Below are positions 1 through 6,479 of a stretch of DNA of 17,124 bases, one piece after another. Position numbers and translations under genes: made by a program. A model generated the notes under the pieces. It ran no database searches. It worked only from the letters and a program-made list of their open reading frames with translations, and was not told the origin of the DNA. The first letter of the stretch is position 1. Each line of letters opens with the position of its first letter. Origin of the DNA: Candidatus Sericytochromatia bacterium (GTDB lineage: Bacteria > Cyanobacteriota > Sericytochromatia > UBA7694); NCBI GenBank assembly GCA_913773825.1, contig CAJYHH010000894.1, positions 1-17,124 of the forward strand. Reading direction: 5' to 3'.

Positions 1-692
1 TGAGAAGCCATAATCTGTAATTTATTGCCATTAATCTGAAAATCCAGACCGCGCAGCAGACTATTGGGATCTTTTTCAAGCTCCGTCTGTACAGCCTGCA
101 TACCTTTGGCGATATTTTCGCGCGTCAGCGGTTTAGGAAACAGCTTTTCGAGATTCTGGCTGCGGCTCTGAGCTAAACCTTCAAACTGGATCTGCTCAGG
201 GACAGGCTGCACTTTAAGCGTCAGCTTAATCCCTTTTTCAGTTGCAGTGGGTGTAAAATCAACCGCTAAAAACTTCTGAGAATCAAACAGCTTATCAGCC
301 TGTCGCTGCAAGTCATGAAGGTTGATGCGATCACCTTTATCGACTTTGAGGTTTTTCTTGAGCCATTCTTCGTGAGCTCCAGCCCCTTCGATCGCAAAAT
401 CCGTAACTTTATGAGCATCAGGTTCATTATCGAGCAAAATCGGAATCGCCGGCACGGCTCCAACGCGCAGCTTATGATCTTTGAGATTGCCCCCCATACT
501 CTCAACCACAAATTTGTCTTCAGCGACAAACAACTTGCCTTCATTCTCAAAATAAAGCTCATCGCGAAAGTTTTTGCGAATCAGGGCCTCATTTTTTTTG
601 ACATAAGAAGCAGGCGTTTCCCCTTCAGGAACGGGAATTTGACGAATGGATGAAGGATCGACGGTACGACCGTTGACATTAAGATTAGGCAT
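1..692 (-). CDS. POTRA-domain protein (BamA/Omp85-like region), 3' part outside window
   Basis: 230 codons are visible from an ATG at 692 down to the window edge, and the C-terminus is missing. Residues about 96-163 fit a POTRA domain: a strand ending in FAIEG, a helix, the LKVDKGDRINLHDLQRQADK segment, an aromatic where LYxxGYF usually lies (LFDSQKFLAVDF), and a closing strand. A second POTRA starts at about 165 (PEQIQFEG) and runs to the edge. Known family role: POTRA repeats sit in the periplasm in front of an Omp85 beta-barrel and bind outer-membrane protein substrates or partners. The first 95 residues are not recognised. The start is supported by AAGGA eight bases upstream; the frame stays open a little further but offers no better start. 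Oddly, the N-terminus (MPNLNVNGRTV) has no signal peptide, which a periplasmic POTRA protein should have. A barrel cannot be confirmed because the rest is cut off. The POTRA call is fairly sure; the exact role is unknown. Confidence 0.7.
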   Translation of the reverse strand, partial: MPNLNVNGRTVDPSSIRQIPVPEGETPASYVKKNEALIRKNFRDELYFENEGKLFVAEDKFVVESMGGNLKDHKLRVGAVPAIPILLDNEPDAHKVTDFAIEGAGAHEEWLKKNLKVDKGDRINLHDLQRQADKLFDSQKFLAVDFTPTATEKGIKLTLKVQPVPEQIQFEGLAQSRSQNLEKLFPKPLTRENIAKGMQAVQTELEKDPNSLLRGLDFQINGNKLQIMAS

Positions 693-733
693 GGAGCGAT
701 TCCTTTGGAGCAAGTAAATCTGGAGCAAACAAG

Positions 734-769
734 TTTAGATCAGGGTTCAGATCAAAGCTTAGATCAAGG
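734..769. repeat. Three tandem 12-bp repeats in the leader of the POTRA gene
   Basis: Three adjacent 12-base units share the core AGATCA at 737, 749 and 761, exactly 12 bases apart, with flanks of the type YTY-AGATCA-RRG. They lie between the candidate promoter (779-784) and the ribosome binding site of the gene starting at 692. They would therefore be in its 5' untranslated RNA or act as DNA sites for a regulator. Function is inferred only. Confidence 0.55.
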
Positions 770-778
770 CTTGTTTTA

Positions 779-784
779 ATTATA
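779..784 (-). promoter_or_regulatory. Candidate -10 box for the POTRA gene
   Basis: A perfect TATAAT on the minus strand lies 86 bases upstream of the ATG at 692. No good -35 hexamer is visible 16-18 bases further upstream, so this is a weak call. A hairpin at 837-876 separates it from the preceding gene, which supports a separate promoter here. Confidence 0.4.
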
Positions 785-836
785 AGCCCAGACTGGCCAA
801 AACTTGCCCATGTGCTCAAAAATGCAGCAGGACATC

Positions 837-876
837 GTCAGAAAGCAAAGATCCTTTATAAGCTTTGCTTTCTGAC
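837..876 (-). terminator. Hairpin downstream of the S12-like gene
   Basis: A perfect 14-bp inverted repeat (arms 837-850 and 863-876, 12-base loop) begins 11 bases beyond the stop of the gene ending at 887. No strong T-run follows directly on either strand; the minus strand has TTTTT about 15 bases later. It is probably a terminator or an RNA 3'-end stabiliser. Confidence 0.55.
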
Positions 877-886
877 TAAATATGTT

Positions 887-2929
887 TTAGAACCTAAAGC
901 CCAATATATTCCAGTTAGCTAACCAGGCTGCCCAAAAGGGCATAACCAGAATTAAGGTCAGATAATGCCATTTTTCAAGCTTTTGCCAAGGGCGCTGTTT
1001 CCATTCTACGCTCAGCAGCGCCAGCAAAATCAGACTGCCAATTAAGGCAAACAAAGGCATCGCCAACCAGGCTAATAACCAGCCATTGGGATCATTACGC
1101 ATAACAAAACTCAGTTGATCGCCCACTAAGCCCGTCTGCATGGTTACAGGTCGAATCCCTGCTGTAAATAACATTCCTAAAACCGAGATAACGGCACCAA
1201 GCATCGGAATATCCCAGCCAGCGTGAGCAGGAGCTTCTGCTATATCAACTGATTCTACTTCAGGCTCAGTTTCAGTCGGCATTTCAGATGGCGAACGTTC
1301 AGATGAGGAAGGTTCAGACTCAAGCACAGCGTCAGGAATCTCTCGATGTTTTGTCTCCAAACGAGTCTCTGTGTTGGTCTCTAAGGCTCGTTTTTGAGCA
1401 ATCTCCTGAGCTTCAGCTGCATCAGCACTTAATTTTGCCAACATATTGGCCTCAAAAGGCGATTCATAAGCAGACAAAAAGCGCAAAGAACGCACTAAAA
1501 CTGACAAGAAAAACAGACAGAACAGCCCGGCCAATACCAGCTGAACAGGCATTCTGCGCCAGGGCTCAACAGGTTTAAAGCTACGATGTTGATCAAAGCC
1601 TTCTGTTAGCTCACCGTCAGGCTTAAGCTCAAGCAAACGTCCATCAGCATCTGTCCAGAGCTGATCGGACTGGCGTTTCCAGATGGCTCCTGACCAGCTC
1701 AAAGTATCTGAAACATTTAGTTCAGTGTGATTAAACAGATCTAATACTTTCAGTAGTGAATTGGTATCGCGCACCGTTAAACCATACTCACCTCCAGCTG
1801 AAGACTCAGGCCAGGAGGCACTTGCAGCACTAGTACTTGCCTTTGCCTTAGGCTTAATCACAGTCTGAATCAGCTGTTTAGTCCAGGTTTCTTTTAGCTG
1901 AGCAGATGAGCTGTTGTAATGCAGAAAAAATGCCAAATCCTGTTCAGGAAAAACAGCCAGACGGCTGCTATGTCCAAACCAATCAGAATCCAGATAAAAA
2001 TAACGCTGTCCTAAAAGTTCACCCTCTAGCAGACCCAGTGAGCTTGTCGGCAAGTTCTCACCGCGCTTTAGACTGCGGCTTAGCAACTGTTGACGCAATT
2101 TAGGGCTAATGACCTGTGGATGTTTACCTAATAAGGCTTGCAGCAAGGGCGCAAGCTGATCCGGCTGGGCTTGCCAGTCGTGAATTTCACGCGCGCTGGC
2201 GTTTAAGCGAGGAAACAAATAACCCAAACTGTCTTGCCCAGGTAAAGTTCGGTTAACCGCTTTTGCATCCGGTAATTTAACTTCTGTCAGACCAAGTGGC
2301 TTGAGTAATTGAGTTTTAATCAGTTCAGGCAAGGCTTGCTGGCCCGTGCGCTCAGCCAATTGACCGATTAAGAGTTCAGCAAAACTTGTAGAGCTAATGC
2401 TTTGTCCTGGTGCGGTTACAGTCGGCTTCAGATCTTGTTTAAGTAATTCAATCAGCTTGGGTGTTTTGCTCGGCAAACTTGTATAAATTCCGGCCTCACG
2501 TAAAGGCAGACCACTGCTCCGCTCCAGCAAATGACGGACGGTAACAGGACCAAAAGGCTCACTGACAGCGTACCCGTCTAACAGGTAGTTAATCGGTTCA
2601 TCAAGCGGATATTTTCCCTGTTCAAGCTGTTTGAGCACCATCAGCGCAGCAAAAAGTTCACTGATGCGGCCAAGCGGAACTGTCGCTTCTGCCTGCATAC
2701 CCTGAACATGATTCAGCAAAATCTGATCTCGGCTAACAATCGTTAAAGCAACTGCTGGATCTTTAAGCTGTTTAAGTGAGTCGCTGGTCGCGCTGACAAA
2801 AGTCTGTTTTAGATTCTCTGAAGCAGGTGCGGCCTGAGCAAAAGGGGCTAAAACCATCAGTCCAGACAGTGAAAAGAACAAGGACAGCCCGCAGGCTGCC
2901 CTCAAAGAATGTTTAATAACGGACATCAT
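887..2929 (-). CDS. S12 (class C beta-lactamase-fold) membrane protein, probable pseudoenzyme
   Basis: 680 residues. A signal peptide covers about 1-33 (cleavage near AQA-AP). Residues about 45-360 follow the serine beta-lactamase/penicillin-binding S12 pattern: a helix with LKQLEQGKYPLDEPINYLL at about 99-117, the HLLERSSGLP motif at 133-142, and PGQ...LAERTG at 174-196. The active-site motifs look lost. Where active enzymes have G-S-x-x-K, this protein has G-R-I-S-E (87-91), so both the Ser nucleophile and the Lys are changed. The YxN region reads SST, and the third motif has GHSSR near 319 with no KTG or HxG. After a second soluble stretch comes one membrane helix (about 460-482), a Glu-rich cytoplasmic-type linker (about 500-568) and three more membrane helices (about 572-592, 617-640, 655-675). 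Inference: a binding or sensory scaffold rather than a hydrolase. Two ATGs lie in tandem (2929 and 2926); AGAAGGA sits too close to the first, so 2926 is probably the true start. Confidence 0.75.
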   Translation of the reverse strand: MMSVIKHSLRAACGLSLFFSLSGLMVLAPFAQAAPASENLKQTFVSATSDSLKQLKDPAVALTIVSRDQILLNHVQGMQAEATVPLGRISELFAALMVLKQLEQGKYPLDEPINYLLDGYAVSEPFGPVTVRHLLERSSGLPLREAGIYTSLPSKTPKLIELLKQDLKPTVTAPGQSISSTSFAELLIGQLAERTGQQALPELIKTQLLKPLGLTEVKLPDAKAVNRTLPGQDSLGYLFPRLNASAREIHDWQAQPDQLAPLLQALLGKHPQVISPKLRQQLLSRSLKRGENLPTSSLGLLEGELLGQRYFYLDSDWFGHSSRLAVFPEQDLAFFLHYNSSSAQLKETWTKQLIQTVIKPKAKASTSAASASWPESSAGGEYGLTVRDTNSLLKVLDLFNHTELNVSDTLSWSGAIWKRQSDQLWTDADGRLLELKPDGELTEGFDQHRSFKPVEPWRRMPVQLVLAGLFCLFFLSVLVRSLRFLSAYESPFEANMLAKLSADAAEAQEIAQKRALETNTETRLETKHREIPDAVLESEPSSSERSPSEMPTETEPEVESVDIAEAPAHAGWDIPMLGAVISVLGMLFTAGIRPVTMQTGLVGDQLSFVMRNDPNGWLLAWLAMPLFALIGSLILLALLSVEWKQRPWQKLEKWHYLTLILVMPFWAAWLANWNILGFRF

Positions 2930-2947
2930 AATCCTTCTAAAAAATGA

Positions 2948-2988
2948 GGGCTGCAGGCTGCGGGCATTTTGCCCAAAGCCCGCAGCCC
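2948..2988 (-). terminator. Rho-independent terminator after the S51 peptidase gene
   Basis: A GC-rich inverted repeat has a perfect 10-bp stem (2956-2965 with 2978-2987). A competing 7-bp pairing of 2948-2954 with 2982-2988 is also possible. On the minus strand it is followed within a few bases by TTTTTT (near 2939-2944). It ends transcription from the gene at 3031-3960 just before the ribosome binding site of the next gene. A smaller palindrome (GCTCTTAAAGAGC, 3011-3023) lies between it and the stop codon. Confidence 0.7.
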
Positions 2989-3030
2989 AGAGCTCTAATC
3001 GCTCTTGTTAGCTCTTAAAGAGCCTGCTCT

Positions 3031-3960
3031 CTAGTGAGAGGCCAGGATGGCTTCGATGCTGGGATAGAGACTGTTGTTCTGATTCCAGTAATCGATGATC
3101 TGACCGTTAGAACGGATGATCCAGGCGCCATGATAGTGATTGTCGGGACTCATCACGCGCACCATGCGGTCGCCGTGATGGAAGGTCCAGTGACGGCCAT
3201 CTGCATAGTAATGCTCGATGTCGAGACCCTGACGGGTTTTGATGTGGAAAGCTTCGTTGGGGATATCCCAGCTGGTGTCGACCACAAATTCAATCACCTG
3301 CCAGATGTTGCCGGACTCAAGGAAGCCCTGGTCAACGGCCAGACCGGAGTCATTCGGCAGGCCAAAAACTGCGCAGTGAGGGAAACGGCTGGCAGCATAC
3401 TGCAGGCTGCTTTCACGACCCCATTCATGATGCAGAGTGGTCAGAACGTTGTGCACCAGGCCAAAACCAGCAATGTCACGCTGATTGGCTTCAACAGCGC
3501 CCATCATATAAGAGCAGAGCTGATCAGCACCAGCAGAGAAACCAACAGTCAGCAGACCGCGGTCTTGGCGATCATGAAGAATACGCTCAAACAGGTTGGC
3601 ATCACCAAAGTAACGCTCACCCAGAGCTTGGTAACGCTGATAACCTAAGGTGCTGCTGCCGCCACCGAGGATCACCACTTCGGTTTCTTGCAGCCACTGG
3701 AACAGGGTTTCAACATCCTGCTGACTCATATGGTCGTTCCAGTAAAAATTACGAGCTTCGAGGCCCCATTTTTTGAACATGTCGAAATACCAGCGGAAGG
3801 TGCCCCAGCTGTATTCCTGACTGTCTGCAGAACCCATCGACATTGGGAGATAAAGCACAGTTTTGTTGTCAGGGCTGCGCAGAGCGCGCTCAACGATCCA
3901 CCAGCGGTGAATTTCTTCGCTACGATTGTGAGAGCTGTAAATAAAGGCTGTCGGGAACAT
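3031..3960 (-). CDS. Peptidase family S51-like protein (peptidase E / cyanophycinase type)
   Basis: 309 residues, no signal peptide, probably cytoplasmic. It shows the class I glutamine-amidotransferase-like fold of family S51: the VVILGGGSS loop at 95-103 and the nucleophile elbow GFSAGA at 140-145, with Ser142 as the expected nucleophile. In Salmonella peptidase E the catalytic His lies 37 residues after the Ser and the acid 15 after. Here His177/His178 (LTTLHHEW) and Glu157 fall at matching distances, so the triad appears intact. The family includes Asp-X dipeptidases and cyanophycinase, which cuts the Asp-Arg storage polymer. The substrate cannot be read here, and no cyanophycin synthetase is nearby. 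It is longer than peptidase E (about 230), with an extra C-terminal part rich in Trp, His and Tyr (about 215-309). Start ATG at 3960, with AGAGG about ten bases upstream. It has its own terminator and stands alone. Confidence 0.75.
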   Translation of the reverse strand: MFPTAFIYSSHNRSEEIHRWWIVERALRSPDNKTVLYLPMSMGSADSQEYSWGTFRWYFDMFKKWGLEARNFYWNDHMSQQDVETLFQWLQETEVVILGGGSSTLGYQRYQALGERYFGDANLFERILHDRQDRGLLTVGFSAGADQLCSYMMGAVEANQRDIAGFGLVHNVLTTLHHEWGRESSLQYAASRFPHCAVFGLPNDSGLAVDQGFLESGNIWQVIEFVVDTSWDIPNEAFHIKTRQGLDIEHYYADGRHWTFHHGDRMVRVMSPDNHYHGAWIIRSNGQIIDYWNQNNSLYPSIEAILASH

Positions 3961-4140
3961 GGTTGATTTACCTCTTATGTGGTCTTCTATGGTCTTGAAA
4001 AGTCTTCAAAGATAGACGGGAAGTTAAAATTTAGTTTAACATAGGGGGTGTGATCTTAAAATAGACCCAGCTTAATTTTGATTGCAATTGGTTTTTGTTA
4101 AATCAGCATTAAGAGATGTCAGTCAGATTCAGGCCACGCC

Positions 4141-4146
4141 TATAAT
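4141..4146 (+). promoter_or_regulatory. Candidate -10 box for the 4186-6335 operon
   Basis: A perfect TATAAT lies 39 bases before the ATG at 4186. The hexamer 17 bases upstream (GTCAGT, 4118) is a poor -35. The rest of the 225-base divergent gap (3961-4185) is AT-rich. A possible minus-strand promoter for the S51 gene (TTGCAA, 18-base spacer, TATTTT, in about 4056-4087) is only suggestive. Confidence 0.5.
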
Positions 4147-4172
4147 CGTGACAAGCCATATTAGACCTTTTT

Positions 4173-4177
4173 AGGAG
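4173..4177 (+). promoter_or_regulatory. Ribosome binding site fixing the start at 4186
   Basis: AGGAG lies eight bases before the ATG. It shows that the N-terminus without a signal peptide (MVAVGGARALDG) is the real one. Confidence 0.7.
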
Positions 4178-4185
4178 CGAATTCC

Positions 4186-5652
4186 ATGGTAGCAGTTGGT
4201 GGTGCCCGCGCCCTTGATGGTGCCCTTTTCTATACCAATACAACCCAGTACGAAAATTTGCTGCTCGACATCCGCACCCGGATGCTCGAAACCCAAGATA
4301 TTCGGACGCGTCAGAGTTATAAAGCCGTTATTCGCAACTATGGCAACATTGAAGAAGAAATGTTCGCTGAGCGCAGTACCAACGTTACAACGCCCAGCGC
4401 GAATGCAAACTACAACAACCCGCTTGGTGATGGTGTTTACGCCATGGCTCAAGGCACACCGCTTTTTGCCGAGCAAATGTACACAAATAACACTCGCTAT
4501 GCAGGCCTGGTAGCGGTTGCATCTACTGCGAACACTATCAATGTTGGCACCAATATGTATGATTTGCCGACTACTTTTCACGTTGGTGAAGAAATCGAAA
4601 TCAACGGTGAGCAGAGAACCGTTACAGGTGTCACCCAGCCAACCGCAACAACAGGTGCGATCTTAAACCTGGGAACAGCACTCTCAGCAGCCCCACCGAT
4701 TGGTTCACTGGTTGTGATTAAAGGTCGGGAACTGGTTAATCCCCATCTTAACGAAACCTATCGCGTTACCGACAAATACAGCAGCTATGTTGTTGATCAA
4801 AATCGATATCAGATTGATCGTAACCAAGGTTATGTGCGCTATCGTCCCTCTACACCTGTTGGCGCAAGCACTGATGCTAGAAGTATTTGGCACCCTGAAG
4901 ACGCAATCAATGTCCCTTATTACTTTGGCAAAATGATCCCGGTCAAGATCGCTCCGCCGCCAGCTGGCCCAACAACTGATGGTGTCACGGGCAATGAAGA
5001 GCTTGGTAATCCCGTTGATCCGGTTTTACAGACTGCGCTACCCGCAAGTCTAGATACACCTGTAGCGGGAACCCTAACTAACTTTCCAATCTTGACTCCA
5101 CCCGATGGCCAGTATTCAAATATTCGCATTACGGTACCAACTGGTGTTTCAGTTGAAGTCGAGCTCAATGGCGCTAAATTAGCTGTTCAGCATACTGGCG
5201 GAACCTTTACAATTCCGTTCTTTGACCCCAATTATGAAAATGACCAATTAAAAGCCAATGAAAGCATCGATCCAGATGTCTATATTCAGCGCTTTGTTAA
5301 AGCGGGTGACAATAATCTGGTCATCAAAGCCACTCGTACATCTGCAGCCAATGGCAACGCTGGCGTATTAGTTGAAGGGGTCTTTAATGGCGTTGACCTC
5401 ACCACAGGTGCCCTTGCCGCAACTGGCAAACCCCACGCCGCCATTTCTGTCCAGACTTCGGACTGGTCAGCTTCTCGTCATTCAATTCTGGGTATTGTCG
5501 GCAAAGTCGACTTTGATTTAGGTGATCGTATCGCATTGGAAGACTCCAGCGATGAAATCGCCAAAGCCCAGGGTGTTCTTGAGTCCCTGACAACCCTGAT
5601 TGCCGGGACCGACATTAATCAGTTTCAAAGCATGCTCTCAGTGATTCGTTAA
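4186..5652 (+). CDS. Unrecognised large protein, likely exported or structural, no Sec signal
   Basis: 488 residues; I do not recognise the family. Residues about 10-62 are a helical, charged segment (LLLDIRTRMLETQDIRTRQ). About 108-180 is a small beta domain with the pattern NTINVG...FHVGEEIEINGEQRTVTGV, a type often seen in phage-tail, hook and adhesin proteins. A Pro-rich link (about 250-305) follows. About 308-405 looks like a beta-sandwich (NIRITVPTGVSVEVELNG). The C-terminus is a helix ending in FQSMLSVIR. There is no signal peptide and no membrane helix. Buried helical ends around beta domains resemble rod, hook or filament subunits in general layout only, with no family match. It is the first gene of an operon; the next gene starts 14 bases after its stop and ends in a similar way (INLVR). 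Promoter-like TATAAT and a good ribosome binding site precede it. Function unknown. Confidence 0.7.
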   Translation: MVAVGGARALDGALFYTNTTQYENLLLDIRTRMLETQDIRTRQSYKAVIRNYGNIEEEMFAERSTNVTTPSANANYNNPLGDGVYAMAQGTPLFAEQMYTNNTRYAGLVAVASTANTINVGTNMYDLPTTFHVGEEIEINGEQRTVTGVTQPTATTGAILNLGTALSAAPPIGSLVVIKGRELVNPHLNETYRVTDKYSSYVVDQNRYQIDRNQGYVRYRPSTPVGASTDARSIWHPEDAINVPYYFGKMIPVKIAPPPAGPTTDGVTGNEELGNPVDPVLQTALPASLDTPVAGTLTNFPILTPPDGQYSNIRITVPTGVSVEVELNGAKLAVQHTGGTFTIPFFDPNYENDQLKANESIDPDVYIQRFVKAGDNNLVIKATRTSAANGNAGVLVEGVFNGVDLTTGALAATGKPHAAISVQTSDWSASRHSILGIVGKVDFDLGDRIALEDSSDEIAKAQGVLESLTTLIAGTDINQFQSMLSVIR

Positions 5653-5666
5653 GAAGGAGTTTTTAA

Positions 5667-6335
5667 ATGGTCGTACCTGTTGTTTTAGCCGGTTGTAGCT
5701 TCGATTATACGCCTATGCGTCGGGAGCAGGCCCGCCTGTCCAAAACCCTCGTGCTGCCCAGTCCTCGTGATAAAGACGATACTGCTCAGACACTCGAAAT
5801 CGAAGACAATCAGGCAACCCCCTTTAAATATCCCACTTTTATCAAAGTGCGCTACGACAAAGAAGGCAATCTGCCCGTGTTTGAACTCTACGTCAAAGAC
5901 AACTTTGACCAAGAGTATAAAATCAGCAAAGAGCGTCGTTTTAACAGCCGCAATAACACCTATATTGACCCCACGCTCAACGGAACTCTGACAACAACCC
6001 AGGGTGTTAACGATGATCCCTTAGTTGCAGGAACACTGTTTCAGAGCCAGGTCAACAATAACTATGCTGTTGATCCGATTACCGGTGAAATTTATCGTAA
6101 CGCTTATTACGATGAGGGCGCCCGTGTCATTCGTGACAATAATGGCAACACTCCTACTAACGGCGCCTTTATAGGTCAACGTGTTGGTACGATTAAGTTT
6201 GACGGTATTACTGGCTTAGGTCTGGCTGCGGTTAACACCCGTATTGCGGACATCAGCAACGCCGTTGAAGGCGTCACAAAAGTCCTTAGCGTTGCCAGCA
6301 GCAATATGGATGCGGTCATTAATCTGGTTAGATAG
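5667..6335 (+). CDS. Unrecognised protein, operon partner of the 4186-5652 gene
   Basis: 222 residues, family not recognised. It starts at an ATG with AAGGAG seven bases upstream. A stop codon lies directly before the ATG in the same frame, so no longer N-terminus exists. The start MVVPVVLAGCS contains a textbook lipobox (LAGC, Cys10), but only nine residues precede the Cys and none is Lys or Arg. A standard lipoprotein signal is therefore doubtful. About 48-95 is a charged, possibly beta-rich stretch (FIKVRYDKEGNLPVFELYV). About 97-165 is Asn-rich, and the last 40 residues form a helix ending MDAVINLVR, like the partner's C-terminus. The two proteins may be co-assembled or exported by one route (inference). 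A strong terminator follows. Function unknown. Confidence 0.7.
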   Translation: MVVPVVLAGCSFDYTPMRREQARLSKTLVLPSPRDKDDTAQTLEIEDNQATPFKYPTFIKVRYDKEGNLPVFELYVKDNFDQEYKISKERRFNSRNNTYIDPTLNGTLTTTQGVNDDPLVAGTLFQSQVNNNYAVDPITGEIYRNAYYDEGARVIRDNNGNTPTNGAFIGQRVGTIKFDGITGLGLAAVNTRIADISNAVEGVTKVLSVASSNMDAVINLVR

Positions 6336-6379
6336 ACTCACAAAAGTTTTTTGAACCAGGCTTAAAAAGCAGAATACTT

Positions 6380-6413
6380 AAAGCCCCCGAAAAGAGATCT
6401 TTTCGGGGGCTTT
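6380..6413. terminator. Strong bidirectional rho-independent terminator
   Basis: Perfect 16-bp inverted repeat (arms 6380-6395 and 6398-6413) with a GC core CCCCCG/CGGGGG and A-tracts and T-tracts on the outside. It therefore works in both directions between the converging gene ending at 6335 and typA ending at 6480. Confidence 0.9.
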
Positions 6414-6479
6414 AGCTTTGAAGATTTAAACTTAGGAGAATTATTGAGTATTACAATCCCCCTAAGCAGTAGGCCTAAA

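Noticed and set aside
887..2929. Calling this gene an active beta-lactamase
   Set aside because: The catalytic Ser and Lys positions hold Arg and Glu, and the other two motifs are also missing.
3034..3648. 204-codon open frame on the + strand
   Set aside because: It lies fully inside the S51 gene on the other strand, has no ribosome binding site and encodes no recognisable protein. It is a shadow of the real gene.
3961..4185. Riboswitch or small RNA in the divergent gap
   Set aside because: AT-rich with no stable conserved-looking structure; only a -10 box and ribosome binding sites can be supported.
4186..6335. Prophage tail or baseplate genes
   Set aside because: One small beta domain resembles tail proteins, but no terminase, capsid, portal, integrase or lysis gene is nearby, and the operon has only two genes between housekeeping-type neighbours.
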